A DNA stretch of 25,618 nucleotides from Bacilli bacterium (GTDB taxonomy: Bacteria; Bacillota_I; Bacilli_A; RF39; UBA660). The position numbers were made by a program, and so were the translations under genes. The stretch lies in assembly GCA_016296185.1 (NCBI GenBank), contig JAEDJT010000021.1, positions 1 to 25,618 of the forward strand. Reading direction: 5' to 3'. Shown piece after piece: positions 1 to 7,729 of the stretch (position 1 is its first letter; each line of letters begins with the position of its first letter). The notes beneath the pieces were generated by a model, which was not told the origin of the DNA, made no database searches, and saw nothing but the letters and a program-made list of their open reading frames with translations.

Positions 1-1763
1 CATTTAATAAAGATAAAAACTTTATATTAGAAATAAATAAAGTAGGCAAGTATATTCCATATTTGATTAAAAATCAGTATACAAAATACTATAATAGAGA
101 ATTACTACAAAACATTCTAGATAATCTAAAAATAGATGAAAAGAAACAATTTTTATCAAATGATAACTTAATAAAAAATGTACTAGATAATAATCAAGAT
201 ATATACAAAACATATACTAGTTTAATAGCAAAAAATACATATGTATTAACTACATTAAACTTCAATATACTAAATGATGAAATAAGTAAAATGAAAACAC
301 AATATGTAGAAGACATAGTTAAATATCCACATATTGAACAATTAATAATTGATATTAATAAAGAACATAAACTAACTAGTAACTTCATAACTTATTTAGT
401 TAATTCACTTACTGGTTTATATTATGAAAAATATATGAAAATGATATTAACGTATATAAAAGAATCAGTATATGCTACTAATAGAAAGAATACTACTAAT
501 ATATTTAATATATTACCTGAAAATATAACTAAAAAAGAAACAGATATCTTAGTAGAATACTTACTATATATAAATCATATTAAAGAAATAGAACCACCTA
601 CATTATTATCTGAATTAATAAACTATACTCACAATAGTGAAGAAGAATTATATAAAAAGATACACAAAGGTGAAGAAAAGAATATCAGAGATAATTTCTT
701 TAAACGTCATTATAAAATTACTGAAAAAGAAGCAGAAGAAATCATTAATAAATATAGTATTGATAGAGTAGATAAAAACATATACAAAGAAGAAACTAAT
801 TTCATTTTAGAATTAATAACTATAATGAAAAAAGAATTACACATCTTAAAAGAAAAAGATGGTAAGTATAAAAAAATATCAATGTATGAATCTCATATTA
901 TGAGAAATAAAATAGAAAAAATGTATCAAACAATTTATAACTATGAAATAAAATCTAAAGCTAAACCAGGACGTAAATTAGAACTACAAGCTTTTGGTAA
1001 AGTAATAAATGCCTATGAAACAGCTGATGATTTTATGTACTTAGTATTAAATGAACAATTATTAAATAATGAATCTAATTACTTAAATAATTATATTGAT
1101 ACAATAAGCAAAAAAGTTGGAATAAGTACTACATTAGTATCAAATGATAACTTAGCTATAAAGAATAGAAATGACATAATACTAGGTTATAATCATCTTG
1201 ATTCAATTATAGAAATGAGTAAATATAATTCACCTCGTGAATTAATAGATAATTCAAGAGATATTAGTAATGAAATAATTATTTCTAACTATGATAATAA
1301 AAATAATACAAAATATATTACTCCAGATTATGTAATGATTTATGAAAGTAATATAAATGAAGAATTAATTGAAAAAGCATATCGTGCTTCAATGGAATTA
1401 GGAAATAAAAATCCATTACCAATTATAGTAATCAAAGAAGATAAAATAATTGAAAATGAATTGAAAAAAATAAAAGATTTAGAAACAAAATTTAGTAAAA
1501 CAAATGATGTTAATACATTACAATCATTATTAACTAAATATTGTAACAACTACTCAGGTTTAAGAATAAGTAATCCTGATTTGGCAAATACATTTGATCC
1601 TAATATAATAATAAAAATAATGGAAAAAGAAGCTAATAGAAACAATTCTAAAAAAGCATTAAATATATTAAAAAACATCGTATTAGATGAAAATAAAAAA
1701 TATATAAATATTCCTTATAAATATCAAAGTATTATTAAATTTATCGAGAATAAAACTAAGTAA
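1..1763 (+). CDS. Unrecognised helical protein, 5' end cut by window
   Basis: The reading frame is open from base 3 to the TAA at 1761-1763, with no stop upstream of the TTG at 63, so the gene almost certainly begins outside the window and the TTG is not a credible start (no SD in front of it). I do not recognise the family. The visible part, about 586 residues, is rich in Asn, Ile, Lys and Glu and looks mostly helical. There is no obvious signal peptide or membrane segment. A more ordered stretch near codon 430 has a buried strand pattern around ITPDYVMIYES followed by a helix and LPIIVIKED, which looks like a small alpha/beta (Rossmann-like) module: that is inference only. It is followed directly by a strong terminator, so it ends its transcription unit. 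Likely cytoplasmic; function unknown. Confidence 0.85.
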   Translation, partial: FNKDKNFILEINKVGKYIPYLIKNQYTKYYNRELLQNILDNLKIDEKKQFLSNDNLIKNVLDNNQDIYKTYTSLIAKNTYVLTTLNFNILNDEISKMKTQYVEDIVKYPHIEQLIIDINKEHKLTSNFITYLVNSLTGLYYEKYMKMILTYIKESVYATNRKNTTNIFNILPENITKKETDILVEYLLYINHIKEIEPPTLLSELINYTHNSEEELYKKIHKGEEKNIRDNFFKRHYKITEKEAEEIINKYSIDRVDKNIYKEETNFILELITIMKKELHILKEKDGKYKKISMYESHIMRNKIEKMYQTIYNYEIKSKAKPGRKLELQAFGKVINAYETADDFMYLVLNEQLLNNESNYLNNYIDTISKKVGISTTLVSNDNLAIKNRNDIILGYNHLDSIIEMSKYNSPRELIDNSRDISNEIIISNYDNKNNTKYITPDYVMIYESNINEELIEKAYRASMELGNKNPLPIIVIKEDKIIENELKKIKDLETKFSKTNDVNTLQSLLTKYCNNYSGLRISNPDLANTFDPNIIIKIMEKEANRNNSKKALNILKNIVLDENKKYINIPYKYQSIIKFIENKTK

Positions 1764-1790
1764 AAAAGATAGTATTACTATCTTTTTTAT
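1762..1790 (+). terminator. Rho-independent terminator
   Basis: Stem AAAAAAGATAG (1762-1772) pairs with CTATCTTTTTT (1778-1788) around a 5-nt loop. The stem overlaps the stop codon of the first gene and has an A-tract on the 5' side, so it could work on both strands. Confidence 0.8.
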
Positions 1791-1819
1791 GTTATTAAAA
1801 ATAGTAAGGCTGTAGAAGT

Positions 1820-1972
1820 ATGAAAAAGATAATTATACTAGTTGCCATAGTATTATTAACAATAGGTTTCGCATATATAATAACAAGTTTAATACTTAAT
1901 GGTACTTTAAAAGTAAAATCAAATGCAGATGATTATAAAGTTTATTTTTAAAATGCTAAAGTAATAGGATAA
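1820..1972 (+). pseudogene. Truncated N-terminal remnant of a SipW-substrate-like (TasA/BsaA-type) protein
   Basis: An ATG at 1820, with a weak AAGG 10 nt upstream, opens a 43-codon frame to the TAA at 1949-1951. The product is a basic start, a single hydrophobic segment (residues 4-26) and then LNGTLKVKSNADDYKVYF. That is the usual opening of secreted beta-sandwich proteins of the TasA/camelysin/BsaA kind: one signal anchor, then the first strand. After the TAA the same frame reads NAKVIG and stops again at 1970-1972, and KVYF-NAKVIG would be a natural continuation of such a strand. I therefore read it as a decayed gene with two in-frame stops and the rest deleted. The alternative is a genuine 43-residue single-span membrane peptide. 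The SipW/BsaA operon 2.5 kb downstream makes the decay reading plausible. Confidence 0.45.
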
Positions 1973-2003
1973 AAAACTTAAGAAAAACTTAAGTTTTTTT
2001 ATT
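1971..2003 (+). terminator. Rho-independent terminator
   Basis: Perfect 12-bp stem AAAAAACTTAAG (1971-1982) / CTTAAGTTTTTT (1988-1999) with an AAAAA loop, followed by more T. It closes off the remnant gene from the LRR/transglutaminase gene. Confidence 0.8.
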
Positions 2004-2024
2004 TATTTTTTTCTAAAATAATAT

Positions 2025-2030
2025 TATAAT
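2025..2030 (+). promoter_or_regulatory. Probable -10 box for the LRR/transglutaminase gene
   Basis: TATAAT at 2025-2030, 25 nt before the ATG at 2056 and just after the preceding terminator. No convincing -35 is seen. The start codon is preceded by GAAGTGGG, a weak SD. Confidence 0.35.
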
Positions 2031-2055
2031 ATCTCCTTACAAGAAGTGGGATTAT

Positions 2056-3633
2056 ATGGCTAAGAAAAAAAAGAAATTTAAAATTATAAAAACAGCTGGT
2101 TTATTAACTGCCACTGGTTTAATGGTAACAGTATCTACATTTAAAGAAACAACACCAACTAGTGCAGTAGAATATACCAGTGAAGAATTAAATGATAATA
2201 AAGAATATTTATCAGAACTAGAAGAAATAAAAAATGAAGAACCTGTATTTAATAATGCAGAACTATATAATTATATTTGTAAGAAATACAATAAAGAATA
2301 TTTATACGAATCAGAATTGAAACTAATTTATGAAATTAATATAGACGAAGAACTAACAAATACTGATTTAAGCGATTTAAAATATTTACCTAATCTACAA
2401 TTTTTAACAATAAAAAATAATACTATTGATTTAGAAGATATTAAATATAATAGTAAACTTCGTCAATTATCAATAGAAAACTGTACTATAAAAAATACAA
2501 ATGAAATCCCAAATACAACAACATATTTACTTATACAAAATTCAAATATTGAAGATAATAATTTAGTAATACCATATTCCACAAGTACACTAGAATTATT
2601 ATGTAATAACTTTAGTAATCTAACATTAAAAGAACCTAATAATTTAAAATATTTATATATTCACGGTGATTCATTTTTAGATTTAGAATCTATTAGAGGA
2701 TGTACTAATTTAAATCACTTAGCTCTAAAAAGAATTAGTAATGTAAAAAATGCAGAAGTATTATTAGATTTAAATATTAAAGAATTAGAATTAGATGACT
2801 ATTCACCAATATGGATTACAACAAATATATTTGAAAAGTTAAATAATAAAAACAATAATTATGATACATATATTGATGAATCAAAAGAATTAGATAAAAT
2901 AGCATCATCAATAAATAAAGATTTATCAGAAGAAGAAATAATAAAAGAAATAGTAATATATGTTATTGATAACTTAGAATATAATCATAGTGTTGTAACT
3001 CCAGAAGGAGAATTATATAGTAAAGCATATAATAATGAACCAATTAGATACGCCTTAAAACAAGAAGGAGTATGCATTAATTATTGTACATTATTCCAAG
3101 CATTAGCAAATAGATGTGGAATAAATTCATATGTTTTATATTCCGAAAAACATGGTTGGAATGCTATTGAACGTGATGGTGAACTAAGATATATAGATCC
3201 AACATTCTTAGATGAACAAGCTGTTATATACTTATTATCTAGCCTAGTAGGTGACCTTAGAACATCAAAAGAAATATTATTAGAAGGTGACGAAAGTAAT
3301 TTATGTTACTATGATTTTAATGAAGTATTAGAAAATGAACTTGGATTAGAAACACATAAAGCAGAAAATCTACCAAAAGAATATAATGATAATTATCGTC
3401 TTGGATACGTCGACGAATCTAAAAACATGCAATATATAACAATTAAAGTAGGAAATAAATACTATAGATGTTTTAGATTAGAATTTATATTAAAAATGTC
3501 AATTGCATATCTATTACTACATATTATATATACAGGTAACAGTTTATTAGAAGATAAAAGAAAAGAAAAAGAAATACACAAAAAAGCTCTAAAAATGCGT
3601 AATAAAAAGGTAGATGAATTTGATTATTTATAA
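2056..3633 (+). CDS. Exported leucine-rich-repeat and transglutaminase-like protein with C-terminal membrane anchor
   Basis: 525 residues. Residues 1-38 form a signal peptide or anchor: a lysine-rich start (KKKKKFK), a hydrophobic core (TAGLLTATGLMVTVSTF) and a TSA site. Residues about 95-265 hold irregular leucine-rich repeats (for example LKYLPNLQFLTIKNN, NNLKYLYIHGDSFLDLESI, NLNHLALKRI). Residues about 280-400 are a transglutaminase-like (papain-fold) domain whose expected triad is present: Cys340 in EGVCINYCTLFQAL, His366 in EKHGWNAI and Asp381 in RYIDPTF. A second hydrophobic stretch (about 478-497) is followed by a very basic tail, so the domains probably sit outside the cell held at both ends. 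Known members of this superfamily are cysteine proteases, amidases or crosslinkers; which applies here cannot be told. LRR plus transglutaminase is common in surface proteins of gut Firmicutes. Substrate unknown. Confidence 0.8.
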   Translation: MAKKKKKFKIIKTAGLLTATGLMVTVSTFKETTPTSAVEYTSEELNDNKEYLSELEEIKNEEPVFNNAELYNYICKKYNKEYLYESELKLIYEINIDEELTNTDLSDLKYLPNLQFLTIKNNTIDLEDIKYNSKLRQLSIENCTIKNTNEIPNTTTYLLIQNSNIEDNNLVIPYSTSTLELLCNNFSNLTLKEPNNLKYLYIHGDSFLDLESIRGCTNLNHLALKRISNVKNAEVLLDLNIKELELDDYSPIWITTNIFEKLNNKNNNYDTYIDESKELDKIASSINKDLSEEEIIKEIVIYVIDNLEYNHSVVTPEGELYSKAYNNEPIRYALKQEGVCINYCTLFQALANRCGINSYVLYSEKHGWNAIERDGELRYIDPTFLDEQAVIYLLSSLVGDLRTSKEILLEGDESNLCYYDFNEVLENELGLETHKAENLPKEYNDNYRLGYVDESKNMQYITIKVGNKYYRCFRLEFILKMSIAYLLLHIIYTGNSLLEDKRKEKEIHKKALKMRNKKVDEFDYL

Positions 3634-3672
3634 AATTATCTATATAATTAATACGTGATTTGAGGAATATAT

Positions 3673-4311
3673 ATGAAAAAAGAAAAAATATCATTTTTTG
3701 ATATCTTTTATCTATTCCTATTAGGTTGTATATTTGGTTGGTTAGTAGAAGGAATATGGACTTTATTAAAAAAGGGAATACTAGTAAACCATAGTGCATT
3801 AGTAATAGGACCATTTAACATTATATATGGTATTGGAGTTTTAGCACTTACAGTATCTTTATATAAACTAAAAGATGAAGGTATTATAAAAATATTTATA
3901 AAATCATTTATTATAGGTACTATAATAGAGTATGTATCAAGTTTATATATGGAATATTCATTAGGATTTGTAGCATGGAATTATAGTAGTAAATTTATGA
4001 ATATAAATGGAAGAGTATGTTTAGCATATTCGATATTCTGGGGAATACTTGGAATAATATGGATAAAGATAATCTATCCTAAAGCAAAAATATTAATAGA
4101 TAAGATACCTAAAAAAGCAGGTACAAAATTAATAAAAATAATAAGTATATTTTTAATATTTGATTTAGCTTTTTCACAAGCATGTATAGATAGAGCTAAA
4201 AGATATGAAAAAAATCTACCACCAGAAAATAAATTAGAAGAAGTAATGGATAAATATTTCGGTATAGATTACTTAAATAATATGTATAATTATCGATGGA
4301 ATAAGAAATAG
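3673..4311 (+). CDS. CmpB-type putative ABC-transporter membrane protein (ABC_trans_CmpB family)
   Basis: 212 residues with about five membrane segments. The family hallmarks are visible: an N-terminal GCIFGWLVEGIW helix, VIGPFNIIYGIGVLAL (the family's GP-IYG block), FIIGTIIEYVSSLYMEY, and then FVAWNYSSKFMNINGRVCL, matching the family's W-DYS...NINGR block with Asn in place of the usual Asp. Members are labelled putative ABC-transporter type IV, but no ATPase is nearby and the transported substrate is unknown. The start is ATG 3673 with TGAGGA 6 nt upstream. It follows the LRR/transglutaminase gene by 39 bp without a terminator, so the two are probably cotranscribed. The C-terminal tail after the last helix is charged and probably cytoplasmic. 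Confidence 0.75.
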   Translation: MKKEKISFFDIFYLFLLGCIFGWLVEGIWTLLKKGILVNHSALVIGPFNIIYGIGVLALTVSLYKLKDEGIIKIFIKSFIIGTIIEYVSSLYMEYSLGFVAWNYSSKFMNINGRVCLAYSIFWGILGIIWIKIIYPKAKILIDKIPKKAGTKLIKIISIFLIFDLAFSQACIDRAKRYEKNLPPENKLEEVMDKYFGIDYLNNMYNYRWNKK

Positions 4312-4330
4312 TTTTTACTATTTCTTTTTA
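4303..4330 (+). terminator. Rho-independent terminator
   Basis: Perfect 10-bp stem AAGAAATAGT (4303-4312) / ACTATTTCTT (4317-4326) with a TTTT loop and a run of T. The stop codon of the CmpB-type gene lies inside the stem. Confidence 0.75.
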
Positions 4331-4382
4331 TTTTGTATAAAAAAATATATATGAAACATAATAATTCTAAAAGGAGCTAAGT

Positions 4383-4847
4383 ATGAAGAAAATAATATCA
4401 ATATTATCTAAAATAGTATCTTTCTTAGTAATAGTATATGTAATTACAGTATTACCAATGCTATTAAATTATCATCCATTAGTTGTATTATCTGGTTCAA
4501 TGGAACCAACATATAAAGTAGGTTCATTAATCTATTACAAAAGTAGGAATAACTATAAAGAAAATGATCCTATAACATTCTCATTACATAATAATATTGT
4601 TACACATCGTATAGTAAAAATAATTGATAATGAATATACAACCAAAGGAGATGCAAATGAATCCCCTGATTTAGAAACAATAACAATAGATAATATAAAA
4701 GGAAAAGTTTGTAGAATATCAATACCATATATTGGTTATTATCTTAAATACTTAAATGATAATACATACTTAGTAATAATAATGTTAATGATAATATCAG
4801 TAGATATATTAATTAATAAAAAAGGTGATATATATGTCGAAGAATAA
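4383..4847 (+). CDS. sipW: Signal peptidase I, SipW (ER-like Ser/His) type
   Basis: 154 residues, the short form typical of SipW. An N-terminal membrane segment (about 10-29) is followed by the catalytic serine block LSGSMEPT (Ser39) and then by THRIV, where His75 replaces the lysine general base of ordinary bacterial type I peptidases. The GDANESPD block (89-96) supplies the conserved Asp. A second membrane segment (about 129-145) ends the protein. SipW enzymes remove signal peptides from biofilm or surface proteins such as TasA, and the next genes encode just such substrates. ATG 4383 is preceded by AAAAGGAG with 8 nt spacing, and the gene overlaps the next by 14 bp, indicating translational coupling. 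Acts at the outer face of the membrane. Confidence 0.92.
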   Translation: MKKIISILSKIVSFLVIVYVITVLPMLLNYHPLVVLSGSMEPTYKVGSLIYYKSRNNYKENDPITFSLHNNIVTHRIVKIIDNEYTTKGDANESPDLETITIDNIKGKVCRISIPYIGYYLKYLNDNTYLVIIMLMIISVDILINKKGDIYVEE

Positions 4848-6375
4848 AAAAATAATAATATTAATACTATTATTAGTTATCGGTACAGTAGGAACTACAA
4901 TTGCATATTTTAAACAAAGTCAAAAAATTAATAATGAGATAACGAGTGATGAATATATAGTAAGTTATAATTATGATTTTATTAAAGATTCATCTTGGAA
5001 TCCAGGTGATATAGATGAACCTAATATTAATGTAAAAAATGAAGGTGAAATACCAATAATAGTAAGAGCAAAAATGTCTGAAACATGGACTGATGAAAAT
5101 GGAAATGATCTTTCATTATTACTAAATAATAATGAAAGAGTAGTAGTAAAAACTATTAATACAAATTGGTTCAAGGACGGTAACTATTATTACTATTATA
5201 AAGAATTAAATAGCAATGATGAAACAAATTCAATAATTGATTATATTATTTATAATTCAAATGCCATAAATAATGGATTATGCACAGAAACACCATCAGG
5301 GACAACATGTAATATAAATAATGATTATTCAAATGCAACATATAAATTAAGTATTAATTTTGAAACTATTCAAAAAGATGCTGCAGAAAAAGAATGGAAT
5401 ATTAACCTAGATAAACCTAAATCATTATACAATTTAATAGAACAACAAACTATCTATGATGATATTACATCACCAACAGTAACTGATAATATAAAAATAA
5501 ATACAATATCATCTTACACTAATGGAAATGGTATATTTACTTATCATAATACTGTTAATGAACCATTCACTTATAATTATTATAGAGGTAATGTAAATAA
5601 CAATATTATATTTGCTAATAGTTGTTGGAAAATAATAGGTACAACAACTAGTGGTAATATAAAAATAATATATAATGGACAATCTAATAATGGTATATGT
5701 GATAATAAAAATGAAAATTCAGGTATAAGTTATATTGAATATAATCTAGAAAAAAATGACCAAAAATATGTAGGTTATAAATATACTACTATAACTAATG
5801 ATGATACAGATTCTAATATAAAATATGAAATAGATAAATGGTATGAAAATAACTTAAAAAATTATAGTAATTATCTTGCTGATGAAAAATATTTATGTGA
5901 AAGAGATGGAGAACCAGGTTCATTTTTCCCATTTGCTTTTGTAGGTAGAATAAGAATATGGGGTAATAATAGTCAAGGACATGCTTATAATGTACCAAAT
6001 ACATATATTAGATTTGGTACTCCATATCAAAATGATATATTTACTGTAGCAAATGGTAAACTAAAATATCCTATAGCATTATTAACTACTGATGAAGCAA
6101 TACTAGCTGGATTGAGAGGTACTATATCATCGGAAGATTCAGGAAATAATCCAGATAATTACTTAACTAATGGAATATCATATTGGTTAATGACACCAGC
6201 AGAAAAGTATAATGATAGAGTAACAATGACATATGTATATAATAACGGATCATTAGGTGGTAGTTTAAGTGTTAGTTCACAAATATTAGTAAGACCAGTA
6301 ACTGCATTAAATCATAATATTAAATATAGTAGTGGAAATGGAACAATTAACAATCCATATATAATAAGTGAATAA
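4834..6375 (+). CDS. BsaA/TasA-like SipW-dependent surface protein with large C-terminal domain
   Basis: 513 residues. I place the start at ATG 4834 rather than the in-frame GTG at 4825, because GGTGAT (4824-4829) is then an SD 4 nt away. Residues 5-25 are a hydrophobic signal segment ending TTIAYFKQSQ, the typical SipW-substrate junction. Residues about 30-190 form a beta-rich BsaA/camelysin-like domain (SSWNPGDIDEPNINVKNEG, IPIIVRAKMSETW, NSNAINNG, ATYKLSINFETIQKDA), closely similar to the next protein. Residues about 230-513 form a second domain with IIFANSCWKIIGTT, YLCERDGE, YWLMTPAE and QILVRPVTALN. This resembles the DUF6273-like module (a lectin/FGE-like fold) found on gut Firmicute surface proteins; that match is from memory. 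Several Cys residues could form disulfides. Probably secreted matrix or adhesive material processed by the peptidase encoded just upstream. Confidence 0.75.
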   Translation: MSKNKKIIILILLLVIGTVGTTIAYFKQSQKINNEITSDEYIVSYNYDFIKDSSWNPGDIDEPNINVKNEGEIPIIVRAKMSETWTDENGNDLSLLLNNNERVVVKTINTNWFKDGNYYYYYKELNSNDETNSIIDYIIYNSNAINNGLCTETPSGTTCNINNDYSNATYKLSINFETIQKDAAEKEWNINLDKPKSLYNLIEQQTIYDDITSPTVTDNIKINTISSYTNGNGIFTYHNTVNEPFTYNYYRGNVNNNIIFANSCWKIIGTTTSGNIKIIYNGQSNNGICDNKNENSGISYIEYNLEKNDQKYVGYKYTTITNDDTDSNIKYEIDKWYENNLKNYSNYLADEKYLCERDGEPGSFFPFAFVGRIRIWGNNSQGHAYNVPNTYIRFGTPYQNDIFTVANGKLKYPIALLTTDEAILAGLRGTISSEDSGNNPDNYLTNGISYWLMTPAEKYNDRVTMTYVYNNGSLGGSLSVSSQILVRPVTALNHNIKYSSGNGTINNPYIISE

Positions 6376-6418
6376 AAAAATAATAAATAACCATAATAGT
6401 ATAAGAAAGGAGAATAAT

Positions 6419-7021
6419 ATGGCTACAAGAAATAATACTGATCAAAGTAGAATAATCATTGTATTAGCTTTACTAATTGCAACTATAGGTGTTATTGGTG
6501 GAACATTAGCTTACTTCCAAAATACAGCAACAGTAAATAATACATTTAGAGCTCAACCTTATAGTACAGAAATAACAGATACATTCGTATCACCTGAAAC
6601 ATGGATTCCAGGAACTACAACTGATAAAGAAGTTACTGTTAAAAATACTGGTGATGTTGATGTAGCAGTAAGATTATCTTACAAAGAAAAATGGACAAGT
6701 CAAAATGGTGACGAATTATCATTAACTTTACCTAATAGTGAAAGAGCAGCATTAGTTAATTTAATTAATACTGATGATTGGACATATTCTAATGGATACT
6801 ATTACTATAATGATACATTAGCTAAAGGAGAATCAACTAATTCATTTATTGAATCAGTAACATTCAACTCTAATGCAGTTAATGATTATACTTGTACAAC
6901 ATCAGAAGGAAAAATAACTTGTTCTACAACTGGTGATGGATACGATGGTGCTACATATGAATTAATAATAACTATCGAAACATTACAAGCTGATGCAACA
7001 CAATCAGTTTGGGGAAGATAA
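6419..7021 (+). CDS. BsaA/TasA-like SipW-dependent matrix protein, single domain
   Basis: 200 residues from ATG 6419, chosen because AAGAAAGGAG lies 7 nt upstream; an in-frame upstream ATG at 6368 overlaps the previous gene and has no SD. A hydrophobic segment (about 11-30) ends GGTLAYFQNTATVNNTF, the SipW-substrate cleavage region. The mature part is one beta-sandwich-like domain with ETWIPGTTTDKEVTVKNTG, VRLSYKEKWTSQNG, FNSNAVNDYTC and YELIITIETLQADA. These motifs run parallel to the N-terminal domain of the preceding protein, so the pair arose by duplication and one copy gained (or lost) a second domain. Two Cys in the C-terminal third probably form a disulfide. Expected role: extracellular matrix or fibre subunit, exported and trimmed by the neighbouring SipW-type peptidase. 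Confidence 0.8.
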   Translation: MATRNNTDQSRIIIVLALLIATIGVIGGTLAYFQNTATVNNTFRAQPYSTEITDTFVSPETWIPGTTTDKEVTVKNTGDVDVAVRLSYKEKWTSQNGDELSLTLPNSERAALVNLINTDDWTYSNGYYYYNDTLAKGESTNSFIESVTFNSNAVNDYTCTTSEGKITCSTTGDGYDGATYELIITIETLQADATQSVWGR

Positions 7022-7652
7022 TATAAAAAAAATAATATATACAATTCTATTATTTATAATTCTCCCACCAACATTATTAGCTTCATCTAATACATTAACT
7101 ATAAATAGTGAATTTAACAAACTTTATTATGACACAGACAATATTTCTAGTGATTCGTTTCTATATCATATAGATATGACACCTGGTAAGAGATATGAAG
7201 ATTATTTAGAAATAAAAAATCTAACTAATGATAGTTATATGATGTATATAAAAATAAAAAGCGATTCAATAAATGAAAATGAATTACAATTATTAGATAA
7301 CATTAATATAATAATTCATAATAAAGATGACAAGTTAATATATGATGGTCCAGCTATTGGTACAAATTATAGAGTAGATAATACATTGTTAGAAAGTATT
7401 ATAAATATTGGATATTATAATCCATACGATACTGATAACTTAACTATAAACACAACTCTAAAAAAAGATTATGAAAACATAGATGATAGTGAACCAGTAA
7501 ATATAGAGTGGGAATTCTATTGTCTAAATGATTCCAAAACACAAATAATAAATCCAAATACTAACGATACAGTAATAAAAAACATAATCGTCTTAATTAC
7601 AACCCTTATACTTATAATAATTACAATAATATATAAAAAAAGAAGAGCATAA
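6993..7652 (+). CDS. Wall-sorted or membrane-anchored protein with sortase-B-like NPNTN signal
   Basis: About 210-219 residues. The first in-frame ATG (6993) lies inside the previous gene and has no SD. A better biological start may be the ATA at 7023, one base after the previous stop, behind GGGGAAG (7011-7017), giving the clean signal peptide KKIIYTILLFIILPPTLLASS. The middle is beta-rich (LEIKNLTNDSYMMYIKIKS; INIIIHNKDDKLIYDGP), like proteins that accompany TasA/BsaA operons. The C terminus reads NPNTND, a hydrophobic stretch of about 20 residues, then KKRRA: the architecture of a class B sortase sorting signal (NPxTN). No sortase is encoded in the window. It probably tethers or caps the matrix proteins encoded upstream; otherwise it is a plain type I membrane protein. 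It ends the SipW operon. Confidence 0.72.
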   Translation: MQHNQFGEDNIKKIIYTILLFIILPPTLLASSNTLTINSEFNKLYYDTDNISSDSFLYHIDMTPGKRYEDYLEIKNLTNDSYMMYIKIKSDSINENELQLLDNINIIIHNKDDKLIYDGPAIGTNYRVDNTLLESIINIGYYNPYDTDNLTINTTLKKDYENIDDSEPVNIEWEFYCLNDSKTQIINPNTNDTVIKNIIVLITTLILIIITIIYKKRRA

Positions 7653-7664
7653 TCTTCTTTTTTA
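7635..7664 (+). terminator. Rho-independent terminator of the SipW operon
   Basis: Stem AGAAGA (7641-7646) / TCTTCT (7653-7658), extended by A/T pairs to 7636-7640 and 7659-7663. The stop codon lies in the GCATAA loop. Confidence 0.75.
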
Positions 7665-7693
7665 TTGACTTAATATATAGAGTAAGTTATATT
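7665..7693 (+). promoter_or_regulatory. Sigma-A-type promoter of the permease/Fur operon
   Basis: TTGACT (7665-7670), a 17-bp spacer and TATATT (7688-7693). It is the best -35/-10 pair in the window and abuts the inverted repeat at 7695-7717. Confidence 0.6.
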
Positions 7694-7694
7694 A

Positions 7695-7717
7695 TAAATG
7701 CAAATAAGTTGCATTTA
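7695..7717 (+). promoter_or_regulatory. Perfect inverted repeat, probable Fur-family operator
   Basis: Half-sites TAAATGCAA (7695-7703) and TTGCATTTA (7709-7717) are perfect complements separated by ATAAG. The 23-bp overall size fits Fur/Zur/PerR-type operators. It lies 1 bp after the -10 hexamer, covers the expected transcription start and ends at the SD (AGGAG, 7717-7721). A bound dimer would block transcription of the permease and of the Fur-family gene itself. Confidence 0.6.
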
Positions 7718-7729
7718 GGAGTTGGCAAA

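Noticed and set aside
63..65. TTG as start of the first gene
   Set aside because: The frame is open all the way to base 3 and no SD precedes the TTG, so the gene is cut by the window edge rather than starting here.
3524..3814. Reverse-strand 96-codon frame with hydrophobic residues
   Set aside because: It spans two well-supported + strand genes; hydrophobicity arises from A-rich codons read backwards, and no SD is seen.
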